The notes beneath the pieces were generated by a model, which had not been told where the DNA came from, did not search any database, and worked only from the letters and a program-made list of their open reading frames with translations. DNA of 64,000 nt, taken from positions 15,686,896-15,750,895 of the forward strand of contig NC_084802.1 in the NCBI RefSeq assembly GCF_963169125.1, in the 5' to 3' direction. Below, piece after piece: positions 47,968 to 58,422 of this stretch. How positions within the stretch are numbered: position 1 is the stretch's first letter; each line of letters starts with the position of its first letter. Origin of the DNA: Humulus lupulus (taxonomy: Eukaryota > Streptophyta > Magnoliopsida > Rosales > Cannabaceae). Made by a program: the position numbers and the translations under genes.

Positions 47968-50900
47968 TGTTGACGCCGTTTTTCGTCAACAGTAAATGTA
48001 GAGCACATAAACAGTAAATAACTATGGCCTAAAAATACAACAAAACAAGGAGGATTTTTTACATGGTTCATGTAACGCCCCAAACCCCAGGGACCGTTAC
48101 GGTGTGCCTTGTAAACAGTGCTAAACTCGCTAACCGAGTCATTTGGCCAAAATCGTGAACTAAGTATGATTAGCGGTTTAGGGATTAAAACTTTGGTTAA
48201 GATGTAACGTTTCACTAGAACGTTTAATTTATACATTGGGATCCCGAAAATAAAGTTTCAGAGTTTATTACAGAAAATATTTACAACAGGCCGTTCTAAG
48301 CGGCAAAACAGGGTTCAACCCTAGTTCCACTTTAAACCTCGGCCGTGGCAGACGAGCAGCTGCATATGTACACATCATCACCTAAGCTCTTCAACTCAAG
48401 GATGGTCCAGCTTCCTCTTGCCTTTACCTGCACCACGTAGCACCCGTGAGCCAAAGCCCAGCAAGAAAACATAATAAAGCATGATATAATATCAACAACA
48501 ACCATAATAACCATTCAGGACTATCAGCCCAAGAAAATAGGTGACAATAGCCAAAAGTCACAATAATGAGCATCGCTCCTTCTAGCCATGTGACGATAGG
48601 GTCACCAGGACTTAACTGATAAGTGATTCTTTCTTAAGTTTGATTAGGACAGGTGCAAGGTGATTAGTCACCAACATAACCTTCCTCACGACTCTAGAGT
48701 CGAAACTATGGACAACGTCCCTTAGCCATGTGACAAACGGTCACCGGGGTCATATACCTTGGCTATAGTCATCTGATCATAGACCAGGCAAGCGCTTATA
48801 GTTCTCATTGACCTTCCGGTCGGTCCAGCATTAATACCCCATATGAGTCATTCAATGCCGACCTTGATTGGATCCAATCTTTATTTGGCCCGGCGTTCAC
48901 AACGCACTGCCACTTCTGACCCTTGGGTCGGTGAAACACGACCAGTGCTCAGCCCGTGGTGAACTTAACTAATAAGTCACAGCTTCACAGACGGTTCTGA
49001 CACCATTGTCGATTCTGACTAATAAGTCAGCGCCATGCCGCCAAACATATATCACATGTCTATTATCCATAAACAAGGTATTCAGCATGCTTACTTAACA
49101 GGTATTAGTACAATTAGGACTATGCATAAACACAGAGGTTCAAGCTCTGAACAATATCATACCCACTATACAAAGCATGTCCTAATCACATGTTTCTCAT
49201 GCATCATATGCAATATATCCTGCAATCAACGTGCATCAATACCAGCCATGCATGCCACGCTTAATAACCAACCAACATGCATCAAGAATAGCCATGCATG
49301 TCATACTCAATAATCAACCAACATGCATCATAACAGCCATGCATGTCATACTCAATAATCAACCAACACGCACCAATAACAGCCATGCATGTCACATATA
49401 CACAGGGTGCAGTTTTCTTACCTCAAAGTCGAGCTAGAACGATTAAAAGAACGACCATTGAGAACGATCAACTTCTAGTCCATTAGCGGTCACCTATTCA
49501 TAACCAAATATAAAACCTCATCAAAATGAGTAATTAAATACTTCCAAACCCAACCCAAGCCTCCGGAATATCAAATCCCACTCAACTAGGTAGTAGGATC
49601 GATCCTAGGCCCTTAGAGTTAAGTTCCCATCACAAAACCACCATTTAGTATTTTTTTTTCCCTTAAGGGCCGCGGCCCTACATGGACCATGCCGCGGCGC
49701 GCCCCCCTGACAAAGCCTCCACCACCTTCTTCAAGCTAGGGCCGCGGCGCCCAAGAACAGGGCCGCGGCCCAACTTCGCACCAGCCATTTTTCTTCGTTT
49801 TTCCACCTCTAAAACCTTCCAAGAACCCATCTAAACATCTCCAAATCATCAAATCAATGTTACCAAACTTCTCAATGGTCCAAAACCACCAAAACCTGAA
49901 GCTCAAACCAACCAAAAACTCAACAATTCACAAAGTCCAATCCTAAGCTTAAAAACTTAAGAAACTCAAAACTTAACTCAAAAAAACAGAGCACACCTTA
50001 AATTCATAACTTGAACTCACCTCAAACACGGTTTTGAATCCCCTTTAATGGCCATGACAAGTTCCCTAGCTTCCCCCTTTGATCTCCAAGCTTAACTCCT
50101 CAAGGTGGCTCTCAAAATTCAAAGAAAAGGATGAAGGAAGGTTTGTACGGGAGAGAAAGGGAGAAAGGATGAGGTTAGGCTCTATTTTGCTCTGTTTCTA
50201 CAGCCTTCCAAACCCCCAAAAACTGATATAAATCCTTAAGGTCAAAAGACCATAATGCCCCTAGACCAACTTAAAAGCTTCTAAACACTCCCGAGGGTAA
50301 ATTCGTCATTTCCAACCTATACCGTTAATTATAATTAACGCTCTCCAATTCCCGCTAATCTCAACATTCACAAATACCAATAAATCATATCTCATTACCC
50401 TTTAATTCTCGGTAATGCTCTAATCATTAAATTCACCCCGAGACTCACCTCGAGCCCCGAACTTAAACCCGTTATGACTAGACCGAACACTTACATCTCA
50501 TGATCGTCTCATGTCGATAGCTCGAACCAATCCACCTTATAGTGTGGCTATATTAATTAATCACAATCATGCACCCAAAATATACAATTACGCCCACAGT
50601 GGCCAAATTACCCTCATAATTAACATATGAGCCCATATGCATGCATTCACCATCATATAATAATATAATTCACGTAAACATGCATATAATCATTAAATAC
50701 TATAATAAATCAATTATGGCCCTCCCGGTCTCCTAATCAAGGTCCTAAACCTTATTAGAAAATTTGGGACATTACAGTTCAGCAGTTAACTCTGCCTAGT
50801 CCACGAGTCTTTGTTATTAGAACTTAGGAAATTTCTGGAAATTTCTGGAAATTTCTCAGAAATGAATTCTCCAGAGTTTCTCCCAAGATCGCCAAATTTC

Positions 50901-51495
50901 AGTCCCTTACAAAGGTACATGACTTCTCTATTTATAGAGGAAGTCTCTGCATACTATCCCACACGTTCAGGGAAGTTATTCTGTATATTAATAAATTTAT
51001 AGGCTTTATAGCCTGTAACTCCTATAAACAAGGAAACGTCCCCTGAAGACCAGGGGGCGTGTAACTGACTAATAAATATCCCTTTAATGTAGGGAAGTTA
51101 CAACAATAATATTTCTTGAAAGCATGGACTGTGTCTCTTCATGTGACCTATTAAGCCGTTCAAGGTCAGCAATCGGCACCATGTCTGTCTAATTCTCTGA
51201 GCGAAGTATAAGTTGTCTTGCTCTCCCGAAATCAGCTCGGAGAGGGTAAGTACCACTGAGGCCGCTTTATACCGAGCTCACACTCAAGCCAATCTCGGGC
51301 CACTTGATCCAAGGTTACCTGACAATGGTAGCACTCCGATATTCTATCTTTCGAGCTTGTAAGGACTTCAAGGCTGCCCAACTTCGAGGTTCGGCGCCTA
51401 GGGTGCAAACACGTATTCTAGATATTGCGAGCTCACACCTGACGAAACCAGCTTTCGAGATTACAATTCTCAAGGCTCGAAATCTAGGTGTAACA
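47968..51495 (-). repeat. 5' LTR of the Tat element, split by a solo LTR
   Basis: On the minus strand it starts TGTTACACCTAG (51495) and ends CGTCAACA (47968). Without the nested insertion it is about 817 bp. A TATA box (TATAAATA on the minus strand) is at 50929-50936. Confidence 0.85.
48071..50776 (-). mobile_element. Solo Gypsy LTR (2706 bp) in the Tat 5' LTR
   Basis: TGTAACGCCCC to GGGACATTACA, flanked by the perfect duplication GTTCA (48066-48070 and 50777-50781). The minus strand carries both shared blocks: GGTAAGAAAACTGCACCC (about 49404-49421) and the GCTGGGCTTTGGCTCACGGG block with GTGCAGGTAAAGGCAAG (about 48418-48470). GCCGCGGC-type words are at 49668-49770. A run of CATGCATGTCATACTCAATA repeats lies at about 49245-49390. 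Confidence 0.95.
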
Positions 51496-52868
51496 AAACC
51501 CATAAAAGTAAAAATTCTTAAAAAAAGCTATAGATTAACTTTTTTTGAAAAAAAACCATATTTTTTCACTCTATTAAAAATCCTATATAAAGTGTAATTT
51601 CCTCATAAAACAATGAGAATACTTCCCTTCTTATTTTCTTAAGTAATGTCATTACTAGTAATCAATTTTTATTTATTTTATTTTATATTTTTAAAAATTA
51701 AAAGAAAAATTTACCCTAAAAAATATTCTTTTAAAAAAATATACATTTTTTATAAATGGAAATTTAGTCAAATTAAAGCATTCTGATTATATTTCCTGAT
51801 TATGTAACCAAAATAAAATGTTTTTTATTCCCTTTCCGATTAGTTTAGTAAACAAAATAATAAAATAATGATTCTGATTCTTTAATATTTTATTCTCATT
51901 CATTTCTCTCATTGATTTATTTTGATTACGATTACAGTTTAGTAAACGTGTCGTGAAGCTACTTCTTTTGACGTCGATTTCGGGCATCGCAATTGGTGTA
52001 GCTCAGAAGCGTCACTTTAGAACTGACACTATTGAAGTTAATAGAACCAGTTTTACACTATTGCTAAACAAAATAATAATAATAATAATAATAAAACAAA
52101 TCCAATGTTAGAATTCTACCACCCCCAGAACCTGCTGTCACCACCACCACTATACAAAAAACAAGAAAAAGAAAGAAAATCAAATGACCACCACCAAGCC
52201 AATGTCGTCGCCACCACTTAGAAAGAAAAACAGAATGTGTGTGAAGGAGTAAGAGGGAACTCTAGTGAGAGAGAGGGAGAGCTTTACCTTGAACGCACTG
52301 CCACAACCCCTTAGAACCACCACCACCAAGAATGACCAAACTGTGAAAACCTGCAAAAATCAAACGACATAAAACCTCGAACCTATTATGAATGTCAACA
52401 GAATTAATAATTTACAACTCTTCAATAAATGCCAATTAGCAAACGTGAATATATATTGAGGACTAACATAACATAACATGATTAACCCTACATTTAAAGC
52501 ATATACATTTACCAAACTTTGTAGGATTTTTCATTTTAACTAGCGAAGTTAGTTGGATACTCACCCTTAACAACGCGAGTATAGGGTTCTTAATAGGCAA
52601 TAGAATGGGGGACAAGAACCCACCTCGTTTTAGTTTTCTTGTATTTTTAATACAAAATTATTAAAATTATACATGATAAAATATTTTTTTATATAAAAGT
52701 ATAATTTTTAATGATATATTTATTTTTATTATTTTATATTAAGAAAATTACCCATTTTTATGATTATTTTGCAATTTTTTCAATAAAAAAAGGTTTAAAT
52801 AGTGTTAGAGAGGAGTTAATGTGTTATGGTTGAAGAATTGGGATTGGGAAAAATAGTGGGTCTTGGGA
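51496..52868. repeat. Host segment X, right copy, with the empty Gypsy site
   Basis: It matches 24699-25937 plus 38330-38437 throughout. At 52741-52750 it reads AAGAAAATTA without any insertion, where the left copy has the Gypsy element, so it preserves the pre-insertion site. No gene is supported. Confidence 0.88.
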
Positions 52869-52890
52869 TTTTTTTATTATTAAAATAAAG

Positions 52891-53969
52891 GGAGTGGTTC
52901 AACATACACTCTTTTTTACATTAAAATTTACATCAATTCTATACCATTAGATTAAACTAAAATCAATGGCCAAGATTAAAACAAAAACTAAAAAGTAGTT
53001 TTGTTCCCGCTCAACTTCTCCTTGTCTCCGTTCACCTTTGTCGTTGATATCGCCGCCATTGTAATAAATACAGATAGTTTTCTATTAAAAACTCTCTATA
53101 ATTCCTAGAGAGCTAGAAATTGTTCTACTTGTAAGAACCCACCATGATTAAATTTGGTCTTTGAAAGGCAATGAGATTGAAAAGGCAGGTAGTGGGCCTG
53201 TTTGGCATAGCTTTTACTTTTACTTTTACTTTTAGACATAAGAAGAAGAGAAGTAAAAGTTTGAGCTTTCTAATTCCTGTTTGGATTTATATTTTGAAAG
53301 AGCTTTTTTCTTTGTTGAATAGCTTTTCAAAGTGTTTGGTATATACTGCATAAAAGCACTGATAAAATAAATATCAAATTTAACCATAAATATATGTTTA
53401 TAATAATAATATATGTTATGTCTGAACTCATTTGAAAATTAATCGTTCTTTTGAAGAAAAAAAATCTAATTGCATACATATATGAATTAATAAATAAAAA
53501 ATCATAAAAATCTAAACGTAATTAACAAAAAATCTAAAATTTTAAATTAAATATTCAAATATAAAAATCTAAATGTAGTTAGAGAAAGAAATTCTATATA
53601 TAAAACATTAATAAGAAAAATAAAAACTAAAAAAAATTGTACGTAGATTTTTTTAGAAAAATTAGATAGAATACACTTTACTAACTTCCGCTTTCTAGGA
53701 AACACAGAGAGTTTTTAATCGAGGGGAGTAATTAAGAATCGCCATGAATGGAAAAACACCACCTGCATTTTTTAAGACAGTAACGACACCAACATCAGTG
53801 ACAGCAACAAGAGAGAGGAGAAGTTGAATGGGAGCAAAACTACTTTTTTTGTTTTTGTTTTTTTCTTCTAAGTTGTGTTTTCATCTTGGCCAGTGATTTT
53901 TATTTAATCTAAGGGCATAAAATTGATGTAAATTTTAATGTAAAAAAGAGTGTATGCTGAACGCTTCCG
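52891..53969. mobile_element. Mutator-like foldback element, non-autonomous (1079 bp)
   Basis: Long inverted arms: GGAGTGGTTCAACATACACTC on the left mirrors GAGTGTATGCTGAACGCTTCC on the right, followed by matching blocks for about 130 bp and more weakly to about 270 bp (ATTAAAAACTCTCT on both sides). The flanking target duplication TAAAATAAAG is perfect over 10 bp (52881-52890 and 53970-53979), as expected for Mutator-like elements. The core (about 53130-53690) has no supported gene. Confidence 0.88.
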
Positions 53970-54119
53970 TAAAATAAAGAGTGTTGTTATTTGGTACCTT
54001 ATGATTGATTAGCGATATCTCATAATACTTATTAAATTCAAATAAATGGGACTCAATATTGAATTGCATCAATAATGATGTGTCACCTACTTATATTGTT
54101 GGGCACCAATGGTGCTCCT

Positions 54120-54552
54120 TGACAATAATCATGAGGCTCCATCTAAAAGCCAATTGGTAATTAGTGGAGTTACACATGTTCTTATTAATGGTTCAATATT
54201 CTTACACTTATTCCATGTGGGACACAATAGCCTAATATCCCCCCTCAAGATGGTGGCGATTTTTCGCTCACCAATCTTGAATCACCTGATCACAAGTGGC
54301 CCATTTTTTTTCAGCTCGCTTATTATTTTGGATCTCAAGTGTCTTTTTGCACTATACGGATCTCTTGCGGCTTGACTCACTCTTTTGGATCGGTGTGGAT
54401 CGAATGCCCGCTAGAGAATTGGCTCTTGATACCATGACAAGAATCATGAGGCTCCATCTAAAAACCAATTGGTAATTAGTGGAGTTACACATGTTCTTAT
54501 TAATGGTTCAATATTTTTACACTTATTTCATGTGGGACACAATAGTCTAATG
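54120..54552 (-). mobile_element. TRIM (terminal-repeat retrotransposon in miniature)
   Basis: Two direct repeats of 118 bp (54120-54237 and 54435-54552) enclose a 197-bp noncoding core. The minus strand has the primer site TGGTATCAAGAGCC (54434-54421) next to the right LTR and a polypurine tract (GAGGGGGGA, near 54246-54238) next to the left LTR. The 5-bp duplication CTCCT is perfect (54115-54119 and 54553-54557). Confidence 0.9.
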
Positions 54553-54559
54553 CTCCTTA

Positions 54560-55490
54560 ACAATTCTCTAAGATAAATTACTTTTTTTGACAATTTTTGG
54601 TACTCTCAAAAGTTGATTGATCTGGTTCATAAGTTGTCAGATTAAGTTAAAAACTTGATCTATCAAACTGGAACACACAGCTCGTTTTCCGTTATTCTAA
54701 ATTTTAATAAGTGACATTATTATTTCTATTAATTTATATGTTACTTAAATACAAAATTGCTTCCTAATAAAGATATTTATACAATTAAAGATTTTATTCT
54801 TGTTGATAAAGATATTTATGATATTTAGACCAAGTTCGTTCACAATCTCATTGAACAACTGATCAAATTGATAAGACATGTTGGCTATGCGAGAGTTAAC
54901 AAAATCGTTCGTTTAAGAAAAGTTTGGATATTGAAATCTAATTGAATGCAAACTTTGTGGATGAGTTGTGAGCACTTTTTCTATAAATAGAAGACTTAAG
55001 CAACAAATTGAGTAACTTTTTGGATGTCTCTTTTGTCATTCATAATTCATGTTGTAAAATTTGAGAACATCTTTGTGTGAAATTAAGAAAGTTTTCTTAG
55101 TCTAGTGTTTAGTTGTTGTGCAACACCTTAAGATTAAGAGTACATCACAATTCTTTGTAAGGAAGAAGGCTTCACCCCTTATAAAACAGTTCATCAACAT
55201 CTTGACGAAAGGATTTTTCAAAGTCTTTCTTCGGAAGGAAGAAAGCCCGAAGAAAGCACCATCTTTAAAAGAAAATTCATGAAGACTTTTTATAAGAGGA
55301 ATAAAGTAATATCTTGAGGAGAAGATTCATCATCATAAGAGAATTGTATTTTGTATTGTTAAATCCATATCAATCTGTTTAATCTTTGTAACAATTTGAT
55401 ATAACAGCCTGCTCACCTGATTCATCAAACTTAAATTTGCAGTTTTGATCAATCACTTTTTTTGTTTCCACTTTAATGAAAATGTTGACC
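54560..55490. other. Noncoding spacer
   Basis: AT-rich with no supported gene. Homology to the downstream flank of EG45-like copy A begins at about 55550. Confidence 0.5.
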
Positions 55491-55795
55491 ACAAAATTAC
55501 TTGATAATATCAATAAAAACTGAACTTCCATATAAAATGTTTATTGAGTAACAAAACAGCCTAAAGTATAAATAATTGAAACAAATATTTAAATATCAAT
55601 ATCAATAGACTAGTTGAAGTCATTTCCTAAATTGATGTGTCTTTTTGCATCGTGAGATACTATTACTCTTTACATAAAGAAATATAAATGATGAAACATA
55701 TTAATTCAAACTAGATAGTAACAAGAATAAGAATATTGGTGTTTTATTGCATCTTTGAGAGCATGGCATTGCATTGCTGAGGGAGTGCATCTTCA

Positions 55796-56938
55796 TTAGA
55801 CCCTACAAATTTATGAAACAAACATCTAAAAATAAGAAATAAATTGTAAACTTAGAATAGAATATATAATAATAATAATATACGTGGTGGATATTATATA
55901 CTGGAAAGAAGTGATAAGATAAGTAAGTTCATACTGTTGGTAAGAGATGTTGATAACCCCAGAAGCTGGATCTGCAATGGAAGCAAAGGCCTCTTGTGAT
56001 AAGTCAATAGTACCCCTACAGGACCCAGGTGGGCAGTGATCAACGATTTTGACAGTAACAGAGCCACCCAAACAAGGCATTGGGGTGCCTAAGTTTGTCC
56101 CACTCAAGCAACTCACTTGGTACATTTGTCCACATGCTCCTCCATTGTTGTATATGGCATCACTTGCTGCTGCTATCATCACTCCTTGCTCCTCGAAACC
56201 GTAGCAACTAGATGCTATACATATAAAACAATATTCACTATTAATTTCTACTTCTAGGTTTCGGATGTAGTTCCGTTCTTTGAAATAATGTTCTATTTTG
56301 GAGTAATTTATAGTACTATTGAAGTAATTTAGAAATAACATTGTATTAAGGGAAAGTACGAGTTTGGCTATGTATTGTTCCTAAATACGCGATTAGACTT
56401 TGTGTTTTATGAAATGACAATTTAGATTTTATGTTTTACAAAATAGATCAAAATAGTACCTTATATTTAATTTTGGTCCAAAAAAAATTCAAATTTAATC
56501 TTTTATTCTCAGCTCCTCGACCGCTTTCTCTATTTCTCTAAACTCATCGCATCACTAACGACTCGAGAATTGATCTTATAATTAAAAATATTTTGACTAA
56601 AATTGGCTCTAGAGTACTATTTTGATCCATTTTGTAAAACACATATTCAAATTATCATTTAACAAAATACAGTAGTCGATCGCATATTCGGGCCAAAGTA
56701 GTATTTGTATATTACTCCATAATAGTATGGGACTGATCCCGAAACAGGACTACATCCACCTCATATATACAGGCACATAAATCTATATGCAAATATAATA
56801 CTTACGCTGATAGGGCGGAGTGTAAAAGGTGGCAGTGCCTGTTTCTTGGGAGTGAACAAACGAAGGAAGGGTCATCAGGTTAACGCATAAACAAGAAATG
56901 GTTAACAAAATAATGTTGTAAAACCGGGAGGAGGCCAT
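55796..56938 (-). CDS. EG45-like / plant natriuretic peptide-like secreted protein, copy B
   Basis: Three exons on the minus strand: 56938-56806 (start ATG), 56214-55935 and 55802-55796, about 139 residues, with the same splice phases as copy A. Signal peptide about 1-30 (ending VHSQ), then one double-psi beta-barrel domain: GTATFYTPPY, SCYGFEEQGVMIAAAS, ACGQMYQVSCLSG, VTVKIVDHCPPGSC and TIDLSQEAFASIAD. The mature domain differs from copy A by only a few residues (for example SCY for SCF, AIYNNGG for GIYDNGA). The last exon encodes Gln-Val and the stop. Intron 1 contains a MITE different from that in copy A. Promoter and downstream flanks match copy A over about 1.9 kb, so this is a segmental duplicate whose copies are now 34 kb apart, largely through retroelement insertion. 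Confidence 0.92.
56345..56730. repeat. Palindromic MITE in intron 1 of EG45-like copy B
   Basis: Inverted arms: GTTTTACAAAATAGATCAAA then ATAGTACC on the left mirrors GTACTATTTTGATCCATT then TTGTAAAAC on the right; outer arms GAGTTTGGCTATG and CGGGCCAAAGTAG are weaker. No coding capacity. Copy A lacks it. Confidence 0.75.
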
Positions 56939-57043
56939 TGCTTATAATATATACTATATATATATAGAGAGAGAGAGAGAACAGTAGTATGTGTGTGTAT
57001 ATATTTGTGGCAGTGTGTTCTAACTTATTGAGCGAAGAGTCAT

Positions 57044-57051
57044 TATTTATA
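57044..57051 (-). promoter_or_regulatory. TATA box of EG45-like copy B
   Basis: TATAAATA on the minus strand, 107 bp upstream of the start codon, followed by a CT-repeat leader as in copy A. Confidence 0.7.
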
Positions 57052-57739
57052 CAAGTCTCAATGATGTCATAATCACTTTTCATATTATTTTTAGTTAAAT
57101 GCAATGTTACTTAGCATAACACTATATTTGTTGGTTATTATATCAACTACAACAATGGTATTTTAAAATTATATCGGTTGCCTTTAGCCGGCGGCTTAAG
57201 GAATTAGAACAATGAGGAATATTTATATCCGTACTACGTACTGTGATTATATATATTGCAAACAAGAAAAGCAGTCGCATATATTTATATATATAATTAC
57301 CCATGAGGAAAAAAAGGGTTTGTTTAAAATAGATAGATGAAGACGTAGGAAAATCCAAGTAATATGAGAAAAATTACCTCATCAAAAAACAATATACCAG
57401 AATAGACTCCCAACTCAATTTGCCATATATCGATTTTATGTTAATTTTAAACTAATATATATATATATGTATATTGATTAAGTTACAATAAATGATCTAC
57501 AACGAAGAGAGAAAGAGAAGATAACAAGAATAAAGAGCAATAGATCAACGGAAATATAAGGACGCAAAAAAGAAAGAGAATATAGAAAATAGAGATAAAA
57601 GAATAACAAAAAGAGATGATGAAATGATATAAGAATACACACATGGGACATGGCAGGTACGTACGTATCATGGTAGTTTTATTGATAATAATAAAAAGGA
57701 TCTTGGAAATCTATAGTGATTGGATTCTTATTTATTTTG

Positions 57740-58075
57740 TGTAATAAATAATAATTCATCCAAGGGGTTTCGATACTTTTGCGCGATGTAATTATGAAAA
57801 TTTGATTTTTGGCCAAAACAATGTTTTTTCGATATAAAATTGATGGTGTTTCGATTCAATCTTGAAACTTGATTTTTGGCCAAAACAATGTTTTTTCGAT
57901 GCAAAATGGATAGTGTTTCGATATGCTCTTGCGATACAATCATGAAAACTTGTTTATTGGTCAAATCGATACTTTTTCGATGTAAAATCGATGTTTTTGC
58001 AATGCAACCCTGAAAACTTGATTTTTGGCCAAAACGATGCTTTTTCGATGCAATTTTGATATTATACACTGAAAT
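57740..58075. repeat. Degenerate tandem repeat with GATTTTTGGCCAAAAC units
   Basis: Four to five copies of a unit of about 60-70 bp with the core TTGATTTTTGGCCAAAACRATG and CTTTTTCGATGC. The minus-strand frame through it is repeat-derived and not supported as a gene. Confidence 0.75.
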
Positions 58076-58079
58076 TTGA

Positions 58080-58420
58080 CGAAAACTTTAGAGATTCATA
58101 TTTTTTCACTCAAATGTCTATTTCAGATGATTCTTTTTTTTTTAATTTTGGTATTTTTTTCAAAATCTACAAGATTAGAATGAGAGAGAAAGAGAGAGAG
58201 AGAATGATAGAGACGTTAGAGAGAGAGTTCGGACTGAGAAAAAAAATGAGTGTTTGAATGTTGGAGGTATTTTTGTTCAAAAAATTGAAATTGTCATATA
58301 TTTGTGATAGTAACTTATGTTGGCATATTAAAAAGTTTTACTGATTAAGTTATCATGCATATAGAACATGAAATTTCCCTTGCTAATTTTGTTAGTGTCA
58401 TGACCTATCAAGAATGAGCA
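58080..58420. other. Noncoding spacer with a GA microsatellite
   Basis: A GAGAGAGA run at about 58185-58205; otherwise nothing recognised. Confidence 0.5.
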
Positions 58421-58422
58421 TG

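Larger units (their letters stand above)
38438..51495 (-). mobile_element. Tat-like Gypsy retrotransposon, left (3') end missing, carrying two solo LTRs
   Basis: On the minus strand: 5' LTR (51495-47968, with a nested solo LTR), primer-binding site, gag, a deletion removing protease and part of RT, RT-RNase H, an additional RNase H, integrase, then an opposite-strand gene that is cut at 38438. The second RNase H (YIDGSSNENGSGAGVIL) and the opposite-strand coiled-coil gene are hallmarks of the Tat group. No 3' LTR is present. The right end abuts host segment X at the point homologous to 24699. Confidence 0.9.

Noticed and set aside
24699..52868. Host segment X copies read as the two LTRs of one giant 28 kb element
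   Set aside because: The copies lack TG...CA ends and a primer site, and the DNA between them is a Tat element with its own LTR and primer site. Recombination explains them better.
20640..57480. A single tandem duplication including both the EG45-like gene and host segment X
   Set aside because: The order is gene A, X, X, gene B rather than gene-X-gene-X, so two separate events are needed.
57728..58069. Minus-strand frame with FGQKS-like repeats
   Set aside because: It follows a degenerate tandem repeat with GGCCAAAAC units; no family similarity or splice context.
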